From: Chondrus crispus
Lineage: Eukaryota; Rhodophyta; Florideophyceae; Gigartinales; Gigartinaceae
Assembly (NCBI RefSeq): GCF_000350225.1
Contig: NW_005179099.1
Coordinates: 1-64,000, forward strand
Reading direction: 5' to 3'
Length of the DNA: 64,000 nucleotides
The position numbers were made by a program, and so were the translations under genes. Numbering within the stretch: position 1 is the first letter of the stretch; every line of letters starts with the position of its first letter. The notes under the pieces are model-generated. The model saw nothing but the letters and a program-made list of their open reading frames with translations. It made no database searches and was not told the DNA's origin. Shown here one piece after another: positions 1 through 9,092 of this stretch.

Positions 1-209
1 CAGCCCAACAGTCGCTCTCTCATGGCTGAAACAGCGCAACCCACCTCGCCACCCGCACGTTTCACCCCTCATCCTCTGCGGTGGCCCCCCCTCCCGTCGT
101 TCAACATACAGCCGCGCATAAAACGAGCGCTCTCCACAAGCGCCAAGACTACACCCACTAAGCGCTCCTCTGCCTCCCAGGCCTCGCCTGCGCCCTCCAC
201 TACTGACGC

Positions 210-1244
210 ATGATCCCGGCAGACACCAATCACACCGCCGGCCCAGACCCTCCCATCACTCCCCTCCCTCCTACCATCCCCGCTACTGCTACCTCGTCCA
301 CACTCCATTCCGACCCCTCTCCCAGCCTCCCTCCACCCCGGACCTCCCCCCTCCCGACTGTGCAAGAGCTCCTTTGCTCCCCGCTTCGGCCATCTGACGT
401 CTTCTCCTCTATCCCCGGCCCATGCCTCCACAGCACTGTTCTCCTATTCATACGCCTCGTCCGAGCTGCCACTGCTGCTCGTACTCCCGAAACCACTCAT
501 GAAGCCTTCATGCGCTTGCACATGCTCCCCACTGCAGTTCTTCGGAAATCCTTCCGTGGCGAGCCCGGCTGGAGATCTTCCCGCGGTCAAATGCCCGCCC
601 TCCGCCTCAGAATTCGGCGAGCGTGCCGAGGGTCCGAATGGGGAGCTCTGTGGAAAGAAGCTGTAGATGCCCACCAAGCACGGCTGGAATGGATACAGAC
701 ACACGCACGTCATCGCGCATCTACAGGCTCGCCTTCTGCCCGTCCAGCACGTGCCATGAGGATCGCGTCACAAGCCCGGTATGGGCGTGCCATGCGTACG
801 CTCATTAACCCGCCCCTCGCAGACCTTAACGACGACACCACAATTCACAAACTCCGTGCACTCCACCCAACCCCAATTGTGCCAGTGGTGCCCTTGCCAC
901 CCTCCGCACACCCGCGGCCCCCAGAAATCACTGAGCAGCACGTCCTACAGGCTGTCCGCCGCCTGAATCCCAACTCGACAGCGGGCCCCAATCGTATGTC
1001 TCCGAAACTATTGCACCTCCTCGCGAACACGAAAATTAGTCCAGAAGCAGGTGTGACCGGCCTGTCCGCACTCACCAGTCTCGTCAATAGACAGGCACGC
1101 GGATCCCTTCCCCTCCGCACTACCCCACTCGCCAGTGCCGCTACGCTCCTGCCATTAAACCCACGCCCAGGGAAAATCAGGCCTATTGCTATCGGACAAA
1201 GCCTGCGCCGCCTGGTCACCAAAGTGCTTCTCCAGGCGGCCATC
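210..1244 (+). pseudogene. LINE reverse transcriptase, N-terminal and fingers part
   Basis: The frame is open from an ATG at 210 up to the E1 insertion. After a proline-rich start, it shows the layout of the broad LINE reverse transcriptase family found in fungi, oomycetes and algae. An arginine-rich region is followed by 'LNPNSTAGPNRMSPKLL' (family pattern: S.PGPDG..P..L). Then comes 'PGKIRPIAIGQSLRRLVTKV', which matches the family pattern KkdG.vRPIaigE.lRRLv.K (RT motifs 1-2). No endonuclease domain is visible in the part present. Translation beyond 1244 enters the LTR and stops at 1271, so the gene is cut by the insertion. I am confident of the family but not of the true start, because the proline-rich leader may be non-coding. 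Confidence 0.75.
1240..1244. repeat. Target-site duplication CCATC of E1, left copy
   Basis: CCATC lies directly before the TG that opens the left LTR. The same five bases follow the CA that closes the right LTR (14195-14199). A 5-bp duplication is usual for Ty3/gypsy integrases and fixes the limits of E1. Confidence 0.9.
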
Positions 1245-1906
1245 TGTGGCATAACGGCGGTTCGCGATTAGATTTAGATCAGATCAATACGAACCACACG
1301 CGCGCACACGTGTACCCCCACGTGTACGGAGGACGCGGGACCACACGCGTACACGTGTAGGAGGCGCGTACCACCGCGCGCACAGTACGCGTCCCACACG
1401 TGTGCTGTCAGCCCCGACGGCTGACAGCATTACAGCGCGGGACGACCCGCGCTACAGTAAGTTACTACAGCATACCGGTACTGTAGTATTATGATAGACG
1501 CATTGTATACATTAAATACGAGCGCGACCGGCGGCGGGGTAGGTGGACAAGCACGGACTTGTCCACGACCTACCGCCTAGGTCCGTGTTCCAGCTTAACT
1601 AACGAGCGCGATCCGCCTTCGCGCGCGTTAACCGGGACAAAGCGGGTAGGGGACAGCTGCGTACGCGAACGAGCCTAGATCCGCCTCCGCCCGTCAGCGC
1701 TGGTACGTTACCCAGCGCTGCTCCGGGGCGTCGAGGCGTAGATCGGCCCGCGCGTACGCTCGTCCCCGACCGTCCCGCTCTACCACGCTACCAGGGCCCG
1801 CTTCCCTGTCTCGTTAGCTGTGTGTTCTCCCCGTCTTCTCGCCCCTCGTACGGGTCTACGTCGAGCAGAGTATACACCCCTCTCCGTTGGGGGGTGTTAT
1901 ACTACA
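1245..1906 (+). repeat. E1 5' LTR (662 bp)
   Basis: It begins TGTGGCATAACG and ends GTTATACTACA, with the usual TG...CA edges. It matches 13533-14194 base for base as far as I can read. It holds a chain of short near-perfect hairpins, for example at 1404-1428, 1434-1453, 1463-1488, about 1548-1568, about 1694-1720 and, at the very end, about 1869-1904. Promoter and polyadenylation signals would lie here, but I cannot place them. Confidence 0.93.
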
Positions 1907-1907
1907 G

Positions 1908-1925
1908 TGGTCTCCCGACCTAGAA
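1908..1925 (+). promoter_or_regulatory. E1 primer-binding site (candidate)
   Basis: TGGTCTCCCGACCTAG begins two bases after the LTR. TGG matches the CCA end of a tRNA, and the same bases follow the 5' LTR of E2. The priming tRNA is not identified. It would end ...GGTCGGGAGACCA. Confidence 0.6.
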
Positions 1926-1985
1926 GACCCCGGAGTACGTTCTCCGAGAAGACCTCTTAGGCCCTCCGCGTCCGAACGCGTTGAG

Positions 1986-4556
1986 ATGAGCCAGGAGTAC
2001 GAGCCCTCGATCCGCTCCGAAGCGGCGGATCCGAGTCCGGACGCTGTGCGATCCCCATCCGCCCCGTCGGGCGACGGCGACGCAGGCCCTCGTGACGGCG
2101 AACCGTCGCTCGGATCCTCCGAGGAAAGAGCGGCGGCGATGTTCGAACGCATAGCCGAATACATCGAGGAAGTCCGTACTTCCCTTCGGATCGATGTATC
2201 GGACCATGTATACACTCGATGTATGGCCGAGCTCCGCTCCCTGCGTGAAGGGAGGTTCGATAGAGTGACGCAGTCCTTAGAGAATCTCCGAGCACTTATC
2301 GACGAGTTACACTCGCGGATAGTGCTCGTCGAAGACTCGCGTCTCGTATCGCCCGGACCATCCGGGCAAGGTCGTCCCGAGGGGCCGACCCTTACAAGAC
2401 GACCTGAGGACCGATCCTCCCCGTCCGCGGAACAGTTGGGTGCGTTCGCGCACCTCTCCGCCGAGCTCAACGCCACGCGTTGGCGTGCTCGTGACATGGA
2501 ACGGACCATGGCTGCAAGGCTGCCCGGTGCCCCCACGAGAGGGCCCGGTGGTACCGTACCTCCGAGCGCCGTCGCTCCGGACCGTTGGGGACCGGCTGGT
2601 GCCGACACCAGCCGAACCGCGGAAGGCAACCGCCTTCCGACAGGCGCGAATTACGCGTCTGAGACCCAAGCATTGCCGCCTATCCCCGGAAGTAGGCGGC
2701 AGATGGAACGCGTATCGTATCGCGACGACCCTGACCGTGGAGGAGCCGCCCGCGGATCCGGAGTACCGACGTACTCTGTCGATCCCCGCTGGGGCGGCTA
2801 CCCGCCGGCGAACTGCACCGAGCATCCAGGTCCGGTAGACGTCCGTACGCTACCCGTAACCCCCTTCGGCACGCTGGGTCCCGCCGAACCCGGACTTGAG
2901 CCGGTACATACGATGATCCAAGAGTTCAGCGCCGTCGCTGACTATCGTATGTACCGGCTGGATAACACCTCGAGGCTCGTTACCTCGGGTGACGCGGGAC
3001 GGATCGCGAAGTACGTTCAACGCTGCCGTGGGATCCGACCTACGATGAGGAGCTTTGACGGTTCGGAACCGATCCAGCTCCTACCGTTCTTGAAGGATGT
3101 CCGAATAACCTTCAACTCGCAACACCTTACCGAAGGTGTTGCGGTACGAGTCCTCGCGCACTTCCTAGAGCGCGACGCGGAGCGCCTGTATACGAGTTAT
3201 ACAATGCGTGGCCTCCGCGCCGGCCAGCTACACGACGACGTGAGCTGGCCGGGGCTCGTGAACCAGTTCCTGAAACGCTACCTAACCGACGACGTGTTAG
3301 GTGAAGCGTACGACGCTGTCGCGACGGCGCGACAGCAATCTCATGAAACGGAGAGCACGTTCGCGGACCGGCTCGAAACTGCCGCGTTCCGGTGCACGGC
3401 GGTGTTCTCCGAACAGTCCCTCGCGCACTACTTCGTGCGGGGACTGGCACCGGCGACCCGCGCCGCAGTTTCCGAAACCGTACAGCGGCTGCCGAGCCGC
3501 CAGAAGACCGATCTTCCAACCATCCGCCGTATCGCCACGGCGGAAGGCACGACGTACCGCGCTCGGCGCGGTTTACCCCTGCCGGATACGAAACCGGCAG
3601 GGAGGGCTGGCAGGACTACGAAGTACGCCGCTACAAGTTCGCCCGCTACGACCCTCCACATCGGGGAGGATGAGTGGCAGGCCGACCCTGTCCTCATTAC
3701 GCAAGGAGGAGGACCCGTGGGGGGACGACCCCCCTCACCGATGTCGACCGGAACGACATCCAGTTACGCGACCGCCTTCGCGGCCACTCCAAGAGTGGCA
3801 AGGGGTACGGATCCCCGGGTCGCAGAGCTCGACATCTCGAGTCGAGATGCAGGACCTGAAGCCCCTCGCGTACCCCTCCTCACCGATGAGGAGGCGCGGC
3901 ACGCAGCGACCTTCGCCTCAACGGATGGCAGCGCGTACGTGTGCTGGCTATGCCGTACGTACGGACACGCCATGTACGCGTGCCCGTTCCTGTCGCCGGA
4001 ACAACGAATGTTCACGGCGTACAGGAACTACCGCTACCAGATGGAGACGCGCCCCGGCGCGCGTAATCTCCTCCGGCAGTCGGTCGGCGAGGGCCGCCCC
4101 CCGCGTCAAGGTTTCCCGAATCGTTCGGGTGGGGGCACACGCTTCGCCCCACGCGGAGGCGGGTATCGTCGTAACGAACTCGATCGTCGTGATCGACCGG
4201 ATTACCGCCCGCCGGACACAAGGTATCCCCGTCAAGGGGGGAGAGGGGACCGAGACCGTTCTCGGTTACCCCAACAGGTACAAAACGCGATCATGTACCT
4301 GCAGGATTGGGTAGAGGACCCGTATCCTCTACCCACGCAGGGGCGCGAAGGAGACCCGACTCGCCTCGTCCCCCATATCCTGCGACGACCGGACGTCACA
4401 GGCCAAGGTCAGGAAGTACCCGAATACTTCGCTGACGTCGCGCGGCCGCGGTGGGGGAATCGTCCCGACCCACACGGCCAAGGACCCGAAGAAGACCTGG
4501 CCACCGATGGCCAGGAAGGTAGCTCAGATAGCACCGGTAGTTCGAAAAAAGGGTAA
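1986..4556 (+). CDS. gag: E1 Gag (capsid and nucleocapsid polyprotein)
   Basis: This is a frame of about 856 residues. I chose the ATG at 1986 because E2 starts with the same MSQEY. The frame is also open further back into the LTR. The N-terminal third is acidic, Ser/Pro-rich and variable. The central region (roughly residues 300-480) is the best conserved with E2 and would be the capsid part. A CCHC zinc knuckle (C-W-L-C, then G-H, then A-C) lies near residues 650-670. It is followed by an Arg/Gly-rich tail typical of nucleocapsids. Gag would package the element RNA into particles in the cytoplasm. It ends at TAA inside a -1 frameshift context, which links it to pol. It looks whole. Confidence 0.88.
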   Translation: MSQEYEPSIRSEAADPSPDAVRSPSAPSGDGDAGPRDGEPSLGSSEERAAAMFERIAEYIEEVRTSLRIDVSDHVYTRCMAELRSLREGRFDRVTQSLENLRALIDELHSRIVLVEDSRLVSPGPSGQGRPEGPTLTRRPEDRSSPSAEQLGAFAHLSAELNATRWRARDMERTMAARLPGAPTRGPGGTVPPSAVAPDRWGPAGADTSRTAEGNRLPTGANYASETQALPPIPGSRRQMERVSYRDDPDRGGAARGSGVPTYSVDPRWGGYPPANCTEHPGPVDVRTLPVTPFGTLGPAEPGLEPVHTMIQEFSAVADYRMYRLDNTSRLVTSGDAGRIAKYVQRCRGIRPTMRSFDGSEPIQLLPFLKDVRITFNSQHLTEGVAVRVLAHFLERDAERLYTSYTMRGLRAGQLHDDVSWPGLVNQFLKRYLTDDVLGEAYDAVATARQQSHETESTFADRLETAAFRCTAVFSEQSLAHYFVRGLAPATRAAVSETVQRLPSRQKTDLPTIRRIATAEGTTYRARRGLPLPDTKPAGRAGRTTKYAATSSPATTLHIGEDEWQADPVLITQGGGPVGGRPPSPMSTGTTSSYATAFAATPRVARGTDPRVAELDISSRDAGPEAPRVPLLTDEEARHAATFASTDGSAYVCWLCRTYGHAMYACPFLSPEQRMFTAYRNYRYQMETRPGARNLLRQSVGEGRPPRQGFPNRSGGGTRFAPRGGGYRRNELDRRDRPDYRPPDTRYPRQGGRGDRDRSRLPQQVQNAIMYLQDWVEDPYPLPTQGREGDPTRLVPHILRRPDVTGQGQEVPEYFADVARPRWGNRPDPHGQGPEEDLATDGQEGSSDSTGSSKKG

Positions 4557-4593
4557 AGACGGTTACGTACACGCGGTCGCGTGAGCCGTCTTA
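4544..4593 (+). promoter_or_regulatory. E1 gag-pol frameshift signal: A6 slip site plus stem-loop
   Basis: At the gag end, GAAAAAAGGG lies just before the stop. It is followed within six bases by a stem-loop whose arms are AAGACGG (4556-4562) and CCGTCTT (4586-4592), with further inner pairing. The pol frame is the -1 frame relative to gag. It is already open from before the slip site up to the first pol ATG at 4703. The same arrangement is present in E2, which supports a family-level -1 frameshift that makes Gag-Pol. Confidence 0.7.
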
Positions 4594-4702
4594 TCCCTAC
4601 GAACTAGACCGGACCCCGCGTGCTGGCCAAGGACACGGGGGGTATTGTCCGATAATACATCCCCCGTGTGCTGGAGCGAGCACGGGAGCTCCTGCGGCGC
4701 CA

Positions 4703-7700
4703 ATGCAGGAGAACGGGAGCGTCGAGGCCTCTGTAAGCCCGACGCTGGAGGAGAGCACCGCCGGGACACCGTCAACCCCGGTGATGCTGAGCGAACACGA
4801 GGGAAGTAATGAAGACCGAAAGGAGCCCGTCGATCTCCTAGCTTCCGTGAGCCAAGGCCCACCGACGAACGGTCCTCCGCGTATGGACCCGAGCACTCGA
4901 GGGGGCGTCACCGAGCCGCGGACGCCCCAAGAAACGCGTAGAAGGAAGCGCAAGAGGGGTCAACACCGAAAGCGAAAGCCCCGACGGAACGACCTCACCG
5001 ATAAGGTCGCGCCTAAGATAGTCGATGGCCTCGTGTGCCTCATGACGTCAAAAATATACAACGTCTTGGGCTCCGTGGCCACCGGAGGCAACGCGTTCAA
5101 GCCCCACACGATCGCCGTCGATACGTGTTCGGGGTACAACTTGGTGAGGAAGGCCGACCTTCCTCCCGACTGGACCCTCTACGTGATACGGGACGCGCCA
5201 TTACCCCGACTGGCTGGCGCGAACAGTAACCCGCTCCGACTTACGGCCGTCGTCCATCTCGTTGTCAGGTTGCGGAACACGACGTTCCGCATACCTTTCG
5301 TAGTGGCCGAACAGCTCGCTGTTCCCGTCCTACTTGGGACCGCATTCATCGATGCCCACGTACGCAGCATAGATATCGATGACCAGAAGCTCGAACTTCG
5401 CCACGGTGGCTCCGTAGCCATCGTCGACGGGAAGGGGGAGCCGGCTCCCCCTACTAGGCGACGCGGACGCCAGACGAGCCGGCCGGATGTACGCGAGGAG
5501 GCCCCGCAGGCGATCCGAATCGCCCGCTGGGTTACCATCCCCGCGATGTCACAAGCCCGAGTGCGTGTAACAACCGCGGGGAGGGGCCTCGTGTTCTTGG
5601 AGCCCAAGCCCTCACTCCAACACCGACATGGAGTGAGGTTGACGAATGGCGTCGCAGAGGTTCTGCCGAATCAGACCTTCGATGTCATCGTCGCGAACTT
5701 CTCGCGACGGGAGAGGCGGCTTCCGAAGCACACCGTCGTGGGATACGCGAAGCGCAACCCCCTCGCGATCCTCACGCCCGAACAGAGGGTCGCCGAGGGG
5801 ATCGCGCACGCGCTACACCTGACCGACTTGACCGATCAAGTCGGAAGGGTGGGAGTTGGCCGATCCAACTCCGACGACCAGACCACCGCGGGTGACGGAG
5901 GGGTTGACACGGACGAACGGTCACCTTTATACCACCCGACGGCGGGGGGTACTGTACCCCCACAGAATAAGGATCCCGAAAATCCACCGATGGATTGGGA
6001 AAAAGAGGTTGACTTATCATACATCGAGGATGACAAGCTCCGTGGCCACGTACTCGAGATGCTCCGTAGGCACTCGAGTCTGTGGAGCGGTGCGCTCGGA
6101 ACTATCCGAGCAACGGAGCACTGCATTGCCCTTGAACCGGGTACGAAGCCGATACGCTCGATGCCCTACCGTAAGGGGCCCGCGATGCGCGAAATGGTCG
6201 CGAAGGAGGTCAACAAGATGTTGGACTGCAATTCCGGTTATTGGCAGATCCCGGTCGCTCCGGAGGACCGGGATAAGACAACCTTTACGACGCACATGGG
6301 CACGTTCCGCCACCTGCGAATGCCGTTCGGACTAAAAGGGGCACCGGCCACCTTCCAACGCGCCCTGGATATTATTCTCTCACGCGTTCGCTGGCAAATA
6401 TGCCTCGTCTATCTCGATGACGTTATAGTGTTCTCGCGTACGCACGCGGAACATGCGAAGCATCTCAACACTGTCTTGAGCTTGCTTGGGAGTGCCGGAA
6501 TCTCCCTCAAGCTCAAGAAGTGTAGCTTCTTTCAACCGAAGGTACACTACCTGGGGCACGTCATTTCCCCAGGTAAGTTAGGCGTGGCGGACACGGCGGC
6601 CGATGCCTTCAAGACGTTCACGTTCCCGACGACACTTACGCAAGTGCGCTCGTTCCTCGGGGCGTGCAACGTATACCGCCGATTCGTTAAGGGGTTCGCG
6701 AAGATAGCGCGTCCTCTGACCGACATGAAGCGCAAGGATGCGGATCCTGACTTCTACAACCCCACGGAGGCCCAACTGAACGCGTTCGAGAACCTCAAGA
6801 GGTGTATGATCGCTCCGCCGATCCTCGCGCTACCGCGGTACGGCCGTCCGTACATGATCGACACGGACGCGAGTGCCTACCAGCTTGGCTGCACGCTGCT
6901 CCAGGAGCACGACCAGCCAAACGATTGGCGCCCCGTAGGCTATTGGTCCTACTCGCTGAACGACAGCGAGCGCAACTACAGCGCCACGGAACGCGAGTGC
7001 TTCGCCGTAGTGTGGGCTGTCCGCACACTACGGCCGTACGTAGAAGGCACGAAGTTCACCGTACGGACGGACCATGACGCCCTCCGATGGCTCATGTCCC
7101 TCACCGAGAGTTCCGGAAGACTCACCCGGTGGCGGCTACGTCTGGCTGAATACGATTTCACCATTCAGTACCGTCCCGGACGCGTGCATCAGGTGCCCGA
7201 TGCCCTGTCACGACTCGTGTCGCCGAAGGTCACCGATGACCCTCGCTCCACCGTCGAGGTGGATGACGACATCCCCACTTTCGACGGGGGCACGACAGTT
7301 CGAGACGTATCGAACGAGCTCGCGGACCACGCTTGTACCGCGAGCTGTGATCATCAGGCCGTCCATGTCTTCGTAACGACACGGAACCAAGCCGAAGCCC
7401 GAACAAGGTCGCGCGTACAGACGCGCGACGAACCGCGAGGTGACGACGAAGCCCCCGCTCTCCAAGGATCCAATTCGTTTTGGGAGGAGAACGACGAGTT
7501 CGACGCCGCCGACATCCAGCGCGCCGAAGACCCCGAGGCTGGCGCGCTCGACTCTCCGGTCGCCCCACCGCAGGACGACCTTCCGGCCCCTCTTACGATA
7601 GAGGAGATAGCCGAGGAGCAACGCGTGGATGACTTCTGCCAAACCGTTTTGGCACGACAGTCAGAGTCCCGGGACTCCGCGTTCTTCGAGGACCGCCAAG

Positions 7701-9082
7701 GGGTGCTCAAACGGAGACACCCCTTTGATCCTGATATCGTCCAGGTGGTGGTACCTCGGACGCTCCGCGCTAGGCTCCTCCGCCTGTGCCACAACCCGGC
7801 CATCGCGGGACACCCGGGCCAGAATCGTATGTACTTCGCCCTTCGACGCGAGTACTACTGGCCCCATCTCGCTGCAGATGTCGCTGCCACGGTGCGAGGG
7901 TGTCGGACTTGCGCGATGAACCGGGTCAAGCTGCGGAAACACCTCAACCGTTTGAAGTTGTTCCCCGCCAAGCGGCCACTCGAGAGCCTCGCGATCGACA
8001 TCTTGGGTCCGCTCCCGAAGACGAAGGCAGGGAAACGTTTCCTCCTAGTTATCACAGACCGTTTCACTAAGTTAACACAAGTTCTCTCGCTTCGAACAGT
8101 GACCGCGTACACTGTCGCGACAGCATTCTGTGACGCGTGGGTCTTCAAATACGGCGTTCCGCGTTCGCTGTTGTCGGACAACGGTCCTCAATTTAACGCG
8201 AAGTTCTTCCACAGCGTGTGTCGCGTACTGGGGATAACTAACTTATATACGTCCGCGTATCATCCCCAGACGAATGGACAGGTTGAACGTTACAACCGGA
8301 CTATTGCGTCGATGCTTCGGAACTACGTCAACGAGCATCAGGATGATTGGGACGTGTACGTGGGACCGCTTACGTATGCGTACAATTCCCACGTACACCG
8401 AACCACGCGTACGACACCCTTTGAGCTCGTGCTCAGCAGACCCCCGCCGGAGTTCTCCCTTCGAAGAGCCGACGGGGACGCGCCCCCTCCGGACAGGAGA
8501 AGTCAACGCGCAGAGTTTCTCAAGACTTTGGACGAGACGATCCAAAAAGCTTACGAAAGCTTGCATCGTACGCAAGCCCGCTACAAACGCGACTTCGATA
8601 AACGCGTACGAAGAATTAACACGCGACTCAAGCCGGAAGACTACGTGTACCTCAACCCCACCGATGGGGCGAAGACGTCGAACAAGCTCGCGTCACCTGC
8701 CGTTGGACCATACCGCGTACTGGCCAACGACAAACGAACAATCACGATCGACCGTGATGGGGTGACGGAGCGCGTCTCGGCGGACCGCTGCGTGTACGCG
8801 TCCCCTCCGACGGACGCGCCACGAGCAAGTGCAACAACCCCAGGTGACCTTGCCGACAAGGTCACCGAGGGCACGCAGTACGCGGTCGAGCGTCTGCTCA
8901 AGCATCGCGTGGTAGAGGACGGAACTACGGAGTTCCTCATCAAGTGGGCTGACTACGACGAGCCCACTTGGACTGCACGAACATATGTTCCCGAGGAGCT
9001 AGTGTCACGATACGCGAAACGACTGAGAACGCGTACAGGCAGGGAACTCACCTCCGAAGTGAACGCGGTCGTTCACTCTTGA
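4703..9082 (+). CDS. pol: E1 Pol (protease, reverse transcriptase, RNase H, integrase, chromodomain)
   Basis: The order is that of Ty3/gypsy. A retropepsin-like region (AVDTCSGYNLV, later LLGTAFIDAH) comes first. Then come reverse transcriptase with YLDDVIVFS, RNase H (DTDASAYQLG ... ERECFAVVWA), an integrase HHCC finger (HPGQNRMY ... C..C) and an integrase core (AIDILGPLP, LLSDNGPQFN, then the Glu in NGQVERYN). A C-terminal chromodomain (YAVERLLKHR ... FLIKWADYDEPTW) would bind methylated histone tails and bias insertion to heterochromatin. The stop lies 10 bases before a polypurine-like run. The start at 4703 is the first ATG, but the frame is open from the slip site, so the product is probably made as Gag-Pol. 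Compared with E2 the gene looks broken, about once. Confidence 0.92.
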   Translation: MQENGSVEASVSPTLEESTAGTPSTPVMLSEHEGSNEDRKEPVDLLASVSQGPPTNGPPRMDPSTRGGVTEPRTPQETRRRKRKRGQHRKRKPRRNDLTDKVAPKIVDGLVCLMTSKIYNVLGSVATGGNAFKPHTIAVDTCSGYNLVRKADLPPDWTLYVIRDAPLPRLAGANSNPLRLTAVVHLVVRLRNTTFRIPFVVAEQLAVPVLLGTAFIDAHVRSIDIDDQKLELRHGGSVAIVDGKGEPAPPTRRRGRQTSRPDVREEAPQAIRIARWVTIPAMSQARVRVTTAGRGLVFLEPKPSLQHRHGVRLTNGVAEVLPNQTFDVIVANFSRRERRLPKHTVVGYAKRNPLAILTPEQRVAEGIAHALHLTDLTDQVGRVGVGRSNSDDQTTAGDGGVDTDERSPLYHPTAGGTVPPQNKDPENPPMDWEKEVDLSYIEDDKLRGHVLEMLRRHSSLWSGALGTIRATEHCIALEPGTKPIRSMPYRKGPAMREMVAKEVNKMLDCNSGYWQIPVAPEDRDKTTFTTHMGTFRHLRMPFGLKGAPATFQRALDIILSRVRWQICLVYLDDVIVFSRTHAEHAKHLNTVLSLLGSAGISLKLKKCSFFQPKVHYLGHVISPGKLGVADTAADAFKTFTFPTTLTQVRSFLGACNVYRRFVKGFAKIARPLTDMKRKDADPDFYNPTEAQLNAFENLKRCMIAPPILALPRYGRPYMIDTDASAYQLGCTLLQEHDQPNDWRPVGYWSYSLNDSERNYSATERECFAVVWAVRTLRPYVEGTKFTVRTDHDALRWLMSLTESSGRLTRWRLRLAEYDFTIQYRPGRVHQVPDALSRLVSPKVTDDPRSTVEVDDDIPTFDGGTTVRDVSNELADHACTASCDHQAVHVFVTTRNQAEARTRSRVQTRDEPRGDDEAPALQGSNSFWEENDEFDAADIQRAEDPEAGALDSPVAPPQDDLPAPLTIEEIAEEQRVDDFCQTVLARQSESRDSAFFEDRQGVLKRRHPFDPDIVQVVVPRTLRARLLRLCHNPAIAGHPGQNRMYFALRREYYWPHLAADVAATVRGCRTCAMNRVKLRKHLNRLKLFPAKRPLESLAIDILGPLPKTKAGKRFLLVITDRFTKLTQVLSLRTVTAYTVATAFCDAWVFKYGVPRSLLSDNGPQFNAKFFHSVCRVLGITNLYTSAYHPQTNGQVERYNRTIASMLRNYVNEHQDDWDVYVGPLTYAYNSHVHRTTRTTPFELVLSRPPPEFSLRRADGDAPPPDRRSQRAEFLKTLDETIQKAYESLHRTQARYKRDFDKRVRRINTRLKPEDYVYLNPTDGAKTSNKLASPAVGPYRVLANDKRTITIDRDGVTERVSADRCVYASPPTDAPRASATTPGDLADKVTEGTQYAVERLLKHRVVEDGTTEFLIKWADYDEPTWTARTYVPEELVSRYAKRLRTRTGRELTSEVNAVVHS

Positions 9083-9092
9083 GGAGGGGGCC
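9061..9092 (+). repeat. Pol-end / polypurine repeat, inner copy in E1
   Basis: These 32 bases cover the last codons and stop of pol and the run GAGGAGGGGG. They recur with one mismatch at 13500-13531, next to the 3' LTR. The two copies bracket the segment that carries the opposite-strand gene. Confidence 0.85.

Larger units (their letters stand above)
1..1244 (+). mobile_element. LINE-type retrotransposon, 5' portion (cut by E1)
   Basis: This is the left half of a non-LTR (LINE-like) retrotransposon. It runs off the left edge of the window and stops exactly at the start of the E1 LTR. The right half resumes at 14195, after E1 and its target duplication. The two halves carry successive parts of one reverse transcriptase: fingers before the insertion, palm and YADD after it. 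A short proline-rich frame (22-213) ends at an ATGA overlap with the start of the long frame. Such overlaps occur between LINE ORF1 and ORF2, but the short frame has no recognisable domain. Confidence 0.75.

Noticed and set aside
22-213. 63-residue frame as LINE ORF1
   Set aside because: It is short, Pro/Ser/Thr-rich and lacks a zinc finger or RRM. Only its ATGA overlap with the next frame is suggestive, and the window edge cuts the context.
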